From positions 1-64,000 of the forward strand of contig NZ_FOMJ01000009.1 of assembly GCF_900112605.1 (NCBI RefSeq): DNA of 64,000 nt, read 5' to 3'. Source of the stretch: Thiohalospira halophila DSM 15071. Its GTDB lineage: Bacteria > Pseudomonadota > Gammaproteobacteria > Thiohalospirales > Thiohalospiraceae. The notes under the pieces are model-generated. The model did not search any database. It was not told the DNA's origin and was given only the letters and a program-made list of their open reading frames with translations. Positions 17,777 through 26,488 of this stretch are shown here, piece after piece (positions within the stretch are counted from its first letter, which is position 1; every line of letters begins with the position of its first letter). The position numbers were made by a program, and so were the translations under genes.

Positions 17777-19254
17777 GGGGTGAGCTGGGATCCGGCGACC
17801 TCCTAGCCGCCCTGCTGGACTCCGGGGTGGTGGCCGTGGCGCTGCTGGATGGCGACGGCGCCATCCGCGACGCCAACGCACTGGGCCGCCGGCTTCTGGG
17901 CCTCGCCGAGGGCGACGACGGCGAACTCCGCCCTCCGCCGTGGCACATCGCCCCGGCGGACCCCGACCGCGCGACCGCCGACGCCTTTCCCGTGGCCCCG
18001 GTGCTGGCCGCCCGGGCGCCGGTCCACAACGTCCGCCTCACCCTGGTCTGGTCCGACGGCGGCATCCGCCACATCGCCGTGGACGCGGCCCCCGTGGAGG
18101 GCACCACCGGGGAGTGGCAGGTCCTAGTCTCCCTGCGGGACGCCACCGAGCGCATCCTGGCCGAGCAGGCCCTGCGCCAGCGCGAGGCCGAGCTGGCGGA
18201 GGCCCAGCAGCTGGCCGGCCTGGGCAGCTGGGTCTCCGACCTCGATACCGGGAGCGTGCGCTGGTCCGACGAGGTCTACCGCATCTTCGGCCTCCGCCGA
18301 GAGGAATGGGGCGGCACCCACGAGGCCTTCCTGGAGCGGGTCCACCCCGACGACCGGGAGCGGGTCCAGGCGGCGGTGGACGCCGCCCTGGCCGGCGATG
18401 AATACGATATCGAGCACCGGATCATCCGTCCCAACGGACGGGTCCGCCACGTCCACCAGCGCGGGCGCGTGGACTTCGATGCGCGGGGCCGGGCCCTGCG
18501 CATGATCGGAACCGTCCTGGATGTCACCGAGCCGCGGGAGGCGGCGCGCGCCCTGGAGCACTCCCGGGCGGCCCTGGAGCGCCAGAACGCCGAACTCCGG
18601 CGCCTGGCCGAGGTGGCCGCCCACCACCTCCAGGAGCCGGTCCGCCGCGCCGCCGTCTACGCCCAGCGCCTGGAGCGCCATCCCGGCGCCGCCGACTGGT
18701 CCCACCTCCACGCCCAGCTCGCCCGCATGGGCAAGCTGGTGGGCGACCTCCAGCGCTACCTCGCCTACCAGACCCGGACCCCGGAACGGACCGCGGTGGC
18801 ACTGGATACCGTCCTCGCCTCCGCCCGCGCCGACCTCGACCTCCCCGGCGCCGGGGCACTTACCATCACCACCGCCCCCGCCCCCCTGCCCACGGTGGAG
18901 GCCGACCCGGTGCAGCTGACCGAGGCGCTACGTCAGCTGCTGGACAACGCCGTCCGATACCGCCGGCCCGACGAACCGCCCCTGGTCCACGTCAGCACCC
19001 ACTACGACAAGGGCACGTGGATCCTTACGGTGGCCGATAACAGCCAGGGTATCGAGGCAGCCTACCGCGACCGGGTGTTCCGCCTGTTCGAGCGGCTCGG
19101 CCCCGACGACGGCAGCGGCACCGGGGTGGGCCTCGCCCTGGTCCGGCGCGTGGCGGAGAACCACGGCGGTGAGGTCCACATCGAACCCCGGGAGCCGGGA
19201 ACCGGGACCGTCCTCCACCTGACCCTGCCGGCGGAGCCGAGCCCCGGGGACTGA
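17773..19254 (+). CDS. Soluble PAS-PAS histidine kinase with variant H-box
   Basis: 493 residues. Two PAS domains (about 8-125, and a PAS_3-type at about 145-260 with GSWVSDLDTG and VHPDDRERVQ) are followed by a dimerisation region whose H-box reads AAHHLQEPVRR; the usual SHDLQEP Asp is replaced by His. The HATPase has DNAVRYRRPD, DNSQGIE and GTGVGLALVRR, so ATP binding looks intact. GTG 17773 overlaps the stop of the eight-PAS kinase, implying translational coupling. With the receiver at 19334 it probably forms a branched phosphorelay; which kinase feeds which receiver cannot be told from sequence. Confidence 0.85.
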   Translation: MRGELGSGDLLAALLDSGVVAVALLDGDGAIRDANALGRRLLGLAEGDDGELRPPPWHIAPADPDRATADAFPVAPVLAARAPVHNVRLTLVWSDGGIRHIAVDAAPVEGTTGEWQVLVSLRDATERILAEQALRQREAELAEAQQLAGLGSWVSDLDTGSVRWSDEVYRIFGLRREEWGGTHEAFLERVHPDDRERVQAAVDAALAGDEYDIEHRIIRPNGRVRHVHQRGRVDFDARGRALRMIGTVLDVTEPREAARALEHSRAALERQNAELRRLAEVAAHHLQEPVRRAAVYAQRLERHPGAADWSHLHAQLARMGKLVGDLQRYLAYQTRTPERTAVALDTVLASARADLDLPGAGALTITTAPAPLPTVEADPVQLTEALRQLLDNAVRYRRPDEPPLVHVSTHYDKGTWILTVADNSQGIEAAYRDRVFRLFERLGPDDGSGTGVGLALVRRVAENHGGEVHIEPREPGTGTVLHLTLPAEPSPGD

Positions 19255-19333
19255 TCCCGGAACGGCCGGAACCACTGATGATACGCCCCGGCTGTGTTAG
19301 GATTCGGGCTCGTTCGACCCGCACCGGAACTCC

Positions 19334-19768
19334 ATGAGACCCATCACCATCCTGCTCGCCGAGGACTCCCCGGAGGACGTGGAACTCGTGCGCGAGGCCT
19401 TCGACTACCATCGCTTCGCCGCCGACCTCCACGCGGTGCGCGACGGCGTGGAGGCCATGGCCTTCCTGCGCCGGGAGGGCGAGCACGCCGAGGCGCCGGC
19501 GCCGGACCTGCTGCTGCTCGACCTCAACATGCCACGCAAGGATGGTCGGGAGACACTGGCCGAGATCAAGGCGGACCCCGAGCTGCACACCCTGCCGGTG
19601 GTGATCCTCACCACCTCCACCGCCGAGAGCGACATCGTCGAGTCCTACACCCGACACGCCAGTGCCTTCCTCACCAAGCCGGTGGACTTCGACGCCTTCC
19701 TGGAGCTCATCCGCCAGCTGGGCGAATTCTGGCTCACCGCCGTGCGCTATCCTCCCCGAGCCGGATGA
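19334..19768 (+). CDS. Rcp1-like single-domain response regulator
   Basis: 144 residues, receiver domain only. Acidic pocket AEDSPED at 9-15, phospho-acceptor Asp63 in LLLLDLNMP, Thr switch in ILTTST and Lys in LTKPVDF. The long loop before Asp63 and the tail FWL are typical of Rcp1-type receivers that partner with SHDLQEP-class kinases such as the one encoded upstream. The gap to the upstream kinase is 79 bp, and a TGTTAGGAT extended -10-like box at 19295-19303 suggests it may have its own promoter. Its stop overlaps the next start (ATGATG). Confidence 0.92.
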   Translation: MRPITILLAEDSPEDVELVREAFDYHRFAADLHAVRDGVEAMAFLRREGEHAEAPAPDLLLLDLNMPRKDGRETLAEIKADPELHTLPVVILTTSTAESDIVESYTRHASAFLTKPVDFDAFLELIRQLGEFWLTAVRYPPRAG

Positions 19769-21054
19769 TGGCGGCCGCAAGCACTTACCGCGTCCTGCTG
19801 GTGGAAGACAGCCCGGCGGATGCCGAACTGGTCAACGACATGCTCGAGGAGTCCCGGGAACCCGCCCTGGATCTCACGCGGGTGGAGCGGCTGGCGGCGG
19901 CGCTACAGGCCCTCTCCCGGGAACGATTCGACGCGGTCCTGCTGGACCTGGGCCTGCCCGACAGCCAGGGGCTTTCCACCCTGCGCCGCTTCCAGGAGGA
20001 GACCGGCCCCGTGGCGGTGGTGGTCCTCACCGGCCAGGAGGATGTCGAGCTGGGCACCCGCGCCATCCAGCTCGGCGCCCAGGACTTCCTGCCCAAGGCC
20101 GAGCTGACCCCCGCGCTCATCGGGCGCACCCTGCGCTACGCCATCGAGCGCCAGCGCAGCGCCTCGGAGCTGCGGCTCATGGCCGCCGCCTTCGAGAGCG
20201 GCCAGGCCATCCTCATCACCGACGTCCGGGGGCGGATCCAGCGGGTCAATGATGCCTTTACCCGGATCACCGGCTACACCGAGGCCGAGGTGGTGGGCCG
20301 CAACCCCAACCTCCTCCAGTCCGGGGAGCACGATCGCGCCTTCTACGACCGCCTCTGGGGCGAGCTTCGGGTCCACGACCACTGGGAGGGGGAGATCTGG
20401 AACCGGCGCAAGAACGGCTACACCTATCCCGAATGGGAGTCCATCACCGCCGTGCGCAATGAATGGGGTCAGGTGGAGCACTACGTGGCCGTCTTCCACG
20501 AAATCTCGGAGCAGAAGCGGCTGGAGGCGGAGCTGGAGCGGGAGGCCTCCACCGATCGGCTCACCGGTACCTGCAACCGGCTGCGCTTCGATACCGAACT
20601 GGATAACGCTCTGGCCCGCTTCCACCGCTACGGAACGCAGACGGCGCTGATCATGTTCGATATGGACCACTTCAAGTGGTTCAACGACACCCGCGGCCAC
20701 GATACCGGCGATCGCGTCCTGCGCGAGGTCACCGACCGGGTGGCGGCGGCCATCCGCGAGCCCGACACCCTGGCCCGCTGGGGCGGGGAGGAATTCATCC
20801 TCATCCTCCCGGAGACCGACGCCGACGGTGCCCGCGAACTGGCCGAGCGGCTGCGCCGTGCGGTGGGAGACACGCCGGTGGCCGATGCCGGCCACGTGAC
20901 CATCAGCCTGGGCGTCACCCGCATGGGCACCGGCGACGACGCCGACAGTCTGCTCAAGCGGCTGGACAACGCCCTCTACCGGGCCAAGGAGCTGGGCCGC
21001 AATACCGTCTGCTATCTCGAGCCCGAGACCGATCTCGAGGATCGCGCCTGCTGA
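19765..21054 (+). CDS. Response-regulator diguanylate cyclase (REC-PAS-GGDEF)
   Basis: 429 residues: receiver (phospho-acceptor Asp61 in LLDLGLPDS), PAS domain about 135-255 (AFESGQAILITD, NGYTYPEW), then a GGDEF domain with intact active-site GGEEF and an RxxD inhibitory site (REPD) five residues before it. It should make cyclic di-GMP and be product-inhibited. The start overlaps the stop of the Rcp1-like receiver. Together with the two kinases upstream this forms a compact input-to-c-di-GMP circuit. Confidence 0.93.
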   Translation: MMAAASTYRVLLVEDSPADAELVNDMLEESREPALDLTRVERLAAALQALSRERFDAVLLDLGLPDSQGLSTLRRFQEETGPVAVVVLTGQEDVELGTRAIQLGAQDFLPKAELTPALIGRTLRYAIERQRSASELRLMAAAFESGQAILITDVRGRIQRVNDAFTRITGYTEAEVVGRNPNLLQSGEHDRAFYDRLWGELRVHDHWEGEIWNRRKNGYTYPEWESITAVRNEWGQVEHYVAVFHEISEQKRLEAELEREASTDRLTGTCNRLRFDTELDNALARFHRYGTQTALIMFDMDHFKWFNDTRGHDTGDRVLREVTDRVAAAIREPDTLARWGGEEFILILPETDADGARELAERLRRAVGDTPVADAGHVTISLGVTRMGTGDDADSLLKRLDNALYRAKELGRNTVCYLEPETDLEDRAC

Positions 21055-21108
21055 AGGGGCGCCTCGTCGTGCTAGACTCGCCCCGGCACGGAAGCCCAAG
21101 GAGGAATC

Positions 21109-21867
21109 ATGAAACCGCTTCACCTCGCGGCCGCCGCCCTGGCCGGCGGCCTGCTCCCCCTCGGTAATGCCCTCGCCGCCGGCGAGGTCAACGCCTCCCT
21201 CGGCTACGCCCGCGTCCAGGACGTGGCCGAGGGCAGCGGCCCGCTCATGGGCGTGCATGGCGCCTGGGACTTCGGCGACGGGACCGCCTTCGGCCGCCTG
21301 GAGGGACGGCTCCTGGGCGGCAACGTGGACCGCGACTTCGACGACGGCGCCGGCGAGAGCGATCCCGTCGCCGAGGCCGAGTTCCGCGCCCTGATCGGCA
21401 CCCGCCTGGAGGGCGGTGTGGGCCTCTACACCGGGATCGGCTACCGCCAGTTCGACGCCGAATACACCTCCCGGCCCGACGAGTACTTCACCGCCGACAC
21501 GGGCGGCAGTGACCCGCGGGAGGAGTACACCAGCTCCCTACGGACCGCCTACGTCCCCGTGGGGCTGGTGGGCGAGGGCCGCCTGGAGGGCGGCTGGGAG
21601 GTCCGCACCCGGCTGGAGGCAGCCATGCCGGTGATCACACGGGAGCGCGTGGAGGGCTTCGAAGACGGAACCGAGACCTTCGACCGCACCGGCGGCGTGG
21701 GCGGCCGGCTCGCCATCACCTTCCGGCGGGACCGGCTCGGGATCACCCCCTACGTGCGCGCCTTCGACCTGCCGAAGGCCGACGCCGAGACGGTGAACAG
21801 CCAAGACCTCGCCCCCGATGACCACTACAGCGTGGTCGCCGGGATCCGGCTGGGACTGGTCTTCTAG
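21109..21867 (+). CDS. Predicted outer-membrane beta-barrel protein
   Basis: 252 residues. Signal peptide about 1-24 (AAAALAGGLLPLGNALA). The mature protein is a succession of amphipathic strands alternating with acidic loops (YARVQDV, FGRLEGRLLGG, YTGIGYRQFDAEY, GVGGRLAITFRR) and ends in LGLVF, a C-terminal aromatic typical of barrel insertion signals. It resembles OmpA-type or autotransporter-like small barrels without matching one I can name. A TGCTAGACT extended -10 box lies at 21070-21078 and GGAGG before the ATG. Confidence 0.75.
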   Translation: MKPLHLAAAALAGGLLPLGNALAAGEVNASLGYARVQDVAEGSGPLMGVHGAWDFGDGTAFGRLEGRLLGGNVDRDFDDGAGESDPVAEAEFRALIGTRLEGGVGLYTGIGYRQFDAEYTSRPDEYFTADTGGSDPREEYTSSLRTAYVPVGLVGEGRLEGGWEVRTRLEAAMPVITRERVEGFEDGTETFDRTGGVGGRLAITFRRDRLGITPYVRAFDLPKADAETVNSQDLAPDDHYSVVAGIRLGLVF

Positions 21868-21880
21868 CGAACGCCGTCCG

Positions 21881-22075
21881 TCACGGGCCACCCGGGGTAT
21901 CGCGATCCCGGGTGACCAGGTAGACCCCCACCGCGGCCAGCACCATCCAGCCCACCAGCGCCCCGATGCCGAAGCGCTCCCACAGGGGGCCGAAGAAGAA
22001 GATCGCCAGCGCGGCCAGCGCCAGCAGGGCGTTGCCGAGGACGAAGTTGCGCTGCTTCTGCGGTTCCGGGGTCAT
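21881..22075 (-). CDS. Small two-helix membrane protein
   Basis: 64 residues: a short polar head (MTPEPQKQRN), two predicted transmembrane helices (FVLGNALLALAALAIFFF and GALVGWMVLAAVGVYLV) and a charged tail. Not recognised. GGAGGAG sits upstream of the ATG at 22075. It follows the DUF938 gene by 16 bp in the same direction and may be co-transcribed with it and cyaA. Confidence 0.7.
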   Translation of the reverse strand: MTPEPQKQRNFVLGNALLALAALAIFFFGPLWERFGIGALVGWMVLAAVGVYLVTRDRDTPGGP

Positions 22076-22091
22076 GGCCCTCTCCTCCTTG

Positions 22092-22700
22092 CTACTGCCG
22101 CGCCGCCCGCCGCCAGACCAGCGTCCGGTTGTCCGCCGGCATGGGGTGCTCGGCGGCCAGGTAGAGGCCGTGCCGCGCCGCCAGTGCCTCCAGGTCGTCC
22201 AGGTCGCGTACGCCACTACCCCCGTCCCGCTGACGCAGGAAGGCGTCGAACTCGGCATTACTCGGGGCATTATGCTCGCCACCGCGACTGAAGGGTCCGT
22301 AGAGGCAGAAGGCGCCCTCCTCGCTCAGAAGCTGGCCCACGCCGGCGAAGAAGCCCTCCACCGCCGGCCAGTCCATGATGTGGACGGTATTGGCCGAGAA
22401 GATCCCGTCCATCGGACCGATAACCGCGGCCTCCCAGCCGGCCTCCCGGGTGTCGATGGTCAGGGGCTCGCGGGTGTTGGCCAGCCCGGCCTCCGCCAGC
22501 CACTGCTGGATCCCCGGATGGTTCTCCCGCTGGTCGCTGGTCTGCCAGGTGAGATGGGGCAGGGCGCCGGCGAAGGCCACGGCGTGCTGGCCGGTACCGC
22601 TGCCGACCTCCAGCACCGTGCCGGGGGCGGTGAAGACCTCGCGGATCACCGCCAGGATGGGTTCACGGTTCTGTTCCGCCGATTCGGCGTAGGGCTTCAT
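22092..22700 (-). CDS. DUF938-family SAM-dependent methyltransferase-like protein
   Basis: 202 residues. The opening KPYAESAEQNREPIL and the SAM-binding glycine loop LEVGSGTGQHAVAFA are the DUF938 signature; NTVHIMDWPAVEGFF is also characteristic. The substrate of this family is unknown. Two ATGs (22706, 22700) compete; the second is better spaced from AGGAA. It starts 12 bp after the cyaA stop, so they form one transcript. Confidence 0.9.
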   Translation of the reverse strand: MKPYAESAEQNREPILAVIREVFTAPGTVLEVGSGTGQHAVAFAGALPHLTWQTSDQRENHPGIQQWLAEAGLANTREPLTIDTREAGWEAAVIGPMDGIFSANTVHIMDWPAVEGFFAGVGQLLSEEGAFCLYGPFSRGGEHNAPSNAEFDAFLRQRDGGSGVRDLDDLEALAARHGLYLAAEHPMPADNRTLVWRRAARQ

Positions 22701-22711
22701 GGGCATCGTTC

Positions 22712-25528
22712 CTATTGCTCCAGCGCCTGATTGAGCAGGCTCTCCAGGCGCTGTTTGTAGAAGAGGTAGTGGACCGTCTGGAGCTGTTCCGGGGGCTCGC
22801 CGACGATGGCCGGCGCCAGATCGAGGTCGGTAAGGTAGACCGGATAGTCGCCACCGCTGCGGCGCAGCCGCCGGACGCAATCGGCGACCACGGTAAAGAG
22901 ATTGCGGCCGTGGTCGCGGCTGGAGAGCTCCTCATCATCACAGTAGACGGAGAAGACCGTCTTGCCGCCCTCCACCTGCTCCACGATGGCCTGCAGATCC
23001 AGGTAGCTACGCGTGCCCTCGCCGACGGCCTCCCGGGAGACCAGCTTCACCTCGCCGTTCTCACCGGCCGCCACGCGGTAGAAGGCCACCGTCCACTCGC
23101 CATCGGCCGGGTCTGCCGTTCCGCGGAGCTGGGTGAGCCGCCGGGAGACCGACTGCAGGAACCGCCCGAGATGGCTGATGAGCGCCTCGGCGGTATGGAA
23201 GGCCATGGTCTGCTGGAACAGGGAGCCGCGCTCGTCCAGGACCCAGATATCGGCCTTGTCGCCCCGGGCGCGGTAGAAGACCTGGACCACGCCGGGCCGA
23301 TTCTCCCGGGCCAGCGCCGCCAGGGGGGAGCGCGGCAGGGCCTTCGGGTCCACGTGCAGCGGCGAGAAGGTCGGCCGTGCACGTCCCAGGTACTTCATCA
23401 GCGTGGTGCGCTCGGAGGTGCTCTCCTCCCGCACCTCTCCGTCGGCCCCGCGCTCGACCAGGTAGAAGCGGCCACCGGCGCGGAAGAGCAGCCGCCCCGC
23501 CCCCTCGCGCTCCAGGCAGAGGGGGCGGATCGCCGCCAGCAACTCCTCCAGCCGCTGGGTAATGGCCACCGCCTGGTCTGACTCGAAGGTGTCGGCCGCC
23601 AGCAGGTCGGGCTCGGCGCCGCCGTGGCGGGCCAGCTCCGCCAGCGCCCGGGCCACCGCCGCCGGCCCGCGAAAGGGGTGGCAGAAGGCCTCCCCCCAGG
23701 TATTCACCAGCACCAGGTCCACGGCGGCGGCCAGGTTGGCGTGGGTCCCGCCGTACTCCAGGGGATCGCCGCCCCCCTGGCCGCGGGCAGCGGCATTGAT
23801 CCGCTCCGGGTCGGCGCCGACGTTGACCAGGAGCAGGGCGATGCGCACCCCGGCCGGGCGGGCCAGCTCGTCCACGTCCCCCTCGGGGGGCGGGGCCGGG
23901 AAGTCGGCCGCCAGGCGGCGCAGGGCGCGGGCCGTCTCCTCGGCGCGCCACTGGTAGCCGCCGCGGTAGAGGATGAGGTGGGTGGCCGAGGGATCCAGGA
24001 CACCGTTGAAGTGGCCCCAGGCCAGCAGCTCGGCCAGGGAGCGACCGCGCTTGAGCGGGTTGGCCCCGCGGAGCTGGTCCGGCGGCACCGAGCCGCGGAA
24101 GAGCAGCCAGCGCTCGTTGCCGTCGCGGTCGGTGACCTGGTGCAGGGTGACCCGCGCCTCGTGGACGTCCCCGGCGAACTGGCCCAGCAGCTCCACCTTG
24201 CCCGCCTTGCGCTCGAAGGCGGTGAAGAGCCGCCGCCCCAGGATGTGCAGATCGCGCTTGCTGATCCGGGCATCGGCGCCGTGCTCCCGGGCGAAGCCGG
24301 AGAGGACCTGGTAGCTGCGGGTGAGCATCTCCACCACGCCCCGGCGCTGCTCGGCCACCTCTTCGATCCCCCAGTGGGACCAGGCATCCAGGACCTTGAG
24401 GTGATTGGGCTCCCAGCCCCACTCCCGGGTCAGGGCGTGCAGGGTCTCCCGGCGCCAGGGCTGGCGCTCGTGGACCGCCCCCGGACCCGTCGAGAGCGGT
24501 TCGCCCAGCTTGAAATAGAGGGCCTGGCGCGCCATCTCCAGGCGCGATTCCGCCCCGGCGGCGCGCAGGTAGGCCTCCACGCGGCGATAGAGGACCAGGT
24601 AGGGGTCCAGGGCGAGGACATCGTCCTCCCCGGCCTGGATACGACCCTTGTACTCCACCGCGAGCAGGGGGACATCGGGGTAGTCGGCGGCGTAGTTCTC
24701 CATGAGCAGGAGCTTCAGCGCCGACTTGAAGGGGGAACCCAGCCCCTTGGTGAGCTGCCACACCCCGGCGCCGAAGAGCTCCTCCGCCGGGACCCGCTCC
24801 AGGCCGCCGAGGTCGATGACCGAGTCGGGGTCCACGAAGCGTCGTCGGAGGATGGCATCCACCACCGCCGGGTACTCCGGCTCCCGCTCCGCCGGCACCA
24901 GCCACCAGGCCGGGTAGCGGCCGGCCAGCCACAGCCCGGTACGGTAGAACTCCTCCAGCAGCAGCAGGTGCTGGGCGGTCCCGGCGCTCTCCTTGGAGAG
25001 CTGCTCCACCGTCCCGGCGCGGAACGCCTCCGGGTTCACGAAGAAGATGTGGACCTCCAGCCCCAGGGAGTCGCCCCACGCCTCCACCCCGTCGGCCTTG
25101 GCACGGAGCTGCGAGAGGGCCTCCTCGTCCAGCTCCGGGTCGTGGCAGAGCCAGATGTCGAAGTCGCTCTTATGGGTGAAGGCGATGGTCCCCGCCGAGC
25201 CCATGAGGAAGAGCGCCTGGACGGCCGGCGCCCCCACGGGACGGCGGTACTGGAAGCTCCGCGCCTGGCGGCGCGCCGCCTCCTGGGCCGCCTGATCCGG
25301 CTGGTAACCGGCCACCCCGGCCGGGACCCGGTTGGAGGCGTAGCCGGGGAGGGAGGGGTGGTTGACGTCGAACAGCAGCGGCAGCAGGTGGATGAAGTCC
25401 TGCTGACGCTCGCCCAGCGCCTCCAGGATCTGCGCCCGCCGCCGGCCGTGCAGGGCCAGGAAACGGTCCCGTACGCCCTCGGGGTCCAGGGTATCGCGAT
25501 CCAGGGTCAGGGGTTGGTCGTCGGCCAT
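22712..25528 (-). CDS. cyaA: Class I adenylate cyclase
   Basis: 938 residues, somewhat longer than the enterobacterial enzyme. The N-terminal catalytic half has the nucleotidyl-transferase core G110-S-x-GT and S121-DFDIW with metal ligands Asp122 and Asp124. The C-terminal half is the regulatory domain that in enteric bacteria responds to glucose PTS signals. It makes cAMP for CRP-type regulators. ATG 25528 gives the conserved start; an in-frame start 27 bases upstream has weaker context. Divergent from the PAS/GGDEF-like gene, with a 171-bp shared region. Confidence 0.95.
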   Translation of the reverse strand: MADDQPLTLDRDTLDPEGVRDRFLALHGRRRAQILEALGERQQDFIHLLPLLFDVNHPSLPGYASNRVPAGVAGYQPDQAAQEAARRQARSFQYRRPVGAPAVQALFLMGSAGTIAFTHKSDFDIWLCHDPELDEEALSQLRAKADGVEAWGDSLGLEVHIFFVNPEAFRAGTVEQLSKESAGTAQHLLLLEEFYRTGLWLAGRYPAWWLVPAEREPEYPAVVDAILRRRFVDPDSVIDLGGLERVPAEELFGAGVWQLTKGLGSPFKSALKLLLMENYAADYPDVPLLAVEYKGRIQAGEDDVLALDPYLVLYRRVEAYLRAAGAESRLEMARQALYFKLGEPLSTGPGAVHERQPWRRETLHALTREWGWEPNHLKVLDAWSHWGIEEVAEQRRGVVEMLTRSYQVLSGFAREHGADARISKRDLHILGRRLFTAFERKAGKVELLGQFAGDVHEARVTLHQVTDRDGNERWLLFRGSVPPDQLRGANPLKRGRSLAELLAWGHFNGVLDPSATHLILYRGGYQWRAEETARALRRLAADFPAPPPEGDVDELARPAGVRIALLLVNVGADPERINAAARGQGGGDPLEYGGTHANLAAAVDLVLVNTWGEAFCHPFRGPAAVARALAELARHGGAEPDLLAADTFESDQAVAITQRLEELLAAIRPLCLEREGAGRLLFRAGGRFYLVERGADGEVREESTSERTTLMKYLGRARPTFSPLHVDPKALPRSPLAALARENRPGVVQVFYRARGDKADIWVLDERGSLFQQTMAFHTAEALISHLGRFLQSVSRRLTQLRGTADPADGEWTVAFYRVAAGENGEVKLVSREAVGEGTRSYLDLQAIVEQVEGGKTVFSVYCDDEELSSRDHGRNLFTVVADCVRRLRRSGGDYPVYLTDLDLAPAIVGEPPEQLQTVHYLFYKQRLESLLNQALEQ

Positions 25529-25699
25529 GGTGCCTCCGGCTGTGCGGCCCCCCATGATAAGGCAAAATCACCTTCTCGGCCCGACCCTGTCGGGCGGGCG
25601 CGCATCTCTCGCTCCGACCGACTATGATGGGCATGAAAAAGATGCACCTTGCGGCAGGAGGCCGCATCCGCGTCCCGGGAAACGTAGGGAGACCACCCA

Positions 25700-26488
25700 A
25701 TGGCAGAAACCATCGCACCCTGGCCCCCCTGGCTGGACCATGCCCCCCTGGGCCTGCTCGCCCTCGGTGCGGACGGCCGTATCGGGGCGGTTAATACCAC
25801 GCTCCTCCATCTGCTGGGAACCACCGGCGAGGCGCTCGTCGGTCAGCACCGGGACCAGCTGCCGCCGCCGGAAAGGCACCTCCTGGACGGGGCATGGGCG
25901 ACCGTCCCGGTGCCGAGCAACGGCCAGCGCCCCCAGCGCTGGCTGCGCAGCCGGAAGGAGGCGGCGGGCGAGATGACCATCCTCCTCATCGAGGACCTCA
26001 CCCGGGTGGAGGACCTGACCGCCGAACGCGATCGCCTGGCTGCCGAGTTCGAGCACGGCGTCAACGCCGATCGCGCCACCGGACTGCTCAATCGCGCCGG
26101 CCTGCTCATGCGCCTGGAGCCCCAGCTGGCGCGCTGCCGCCGTTACGGGGCGCAGCTGGCGGTGGTCAAGATCGCCGTCTCGCTCCCGGACCAGCCCAGC
26201 CCGGCACCGGCGGTGGCCCGAATCATCCATGACCAGCTCCGCTGGGCCGACATGGCCGCCCACCTGGAGCCGGGCTCCTTCCTCATTGCGCTGCCGGAGA
26301 CCGATGCCGCCGGCGCCAACGAGATGCTGCAACGGCTGGCCGGACGGCTGGCCCTGGAGCTGGGGGCCGTGCCCGTGGTCGCCCACGGCGTGACCGAGTG
26401 GCAGCCCGGTGATGACACCGCCGCCCTGCTACGGCGGGCAGAGAACGCCATGATCCAGGGCGGCCTGGAGCAGACAGCCGGGGAATGA
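25700..26488 (+). CDS. PAS protein with a degenerate, probably non-catalytic GGDEF domain
   Basis: 262 residues. A PAS module (about 10-100; LDHAPLGLLALGADGRIGAVN) is joined by a short helix to a GGDEF-like fold recognisable by DRATGLLNRAGLLMRL and LPETDAAGANEMLQRL, but the active-site GGDEF is replaced by LEPGSF. It therefore should not make c-di-GMP. It might bind GTP or c-di-GMP or act as a protein-interaction domain. Its stop overlaps the lhr start (ATGA), so the two proteins are made together. Confidence 0.8.
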   Translation: MAETIAPWPPWLDHAPLGLLALGADGRIGAVNTTLLHLLGTTGEALVGQHRDQLPPPERHLLDGAWATVPVPSNGQRPQRWLRSRKEAAGEMTILLIEDLTRVEDLTAERDRLAAEFEHGVNADRATGLLNRAGLLMRLEPQLARCRRYGAQLAVVKIAVSLPDQPSPAPAVARIIHDQLRWADMAAHLEPGSFLIALPETDAAGANEMLQRLAGRLALELGAVPVVAHGVTEWQPGDDTAALLRRAENAMIQGGLEQTAGE

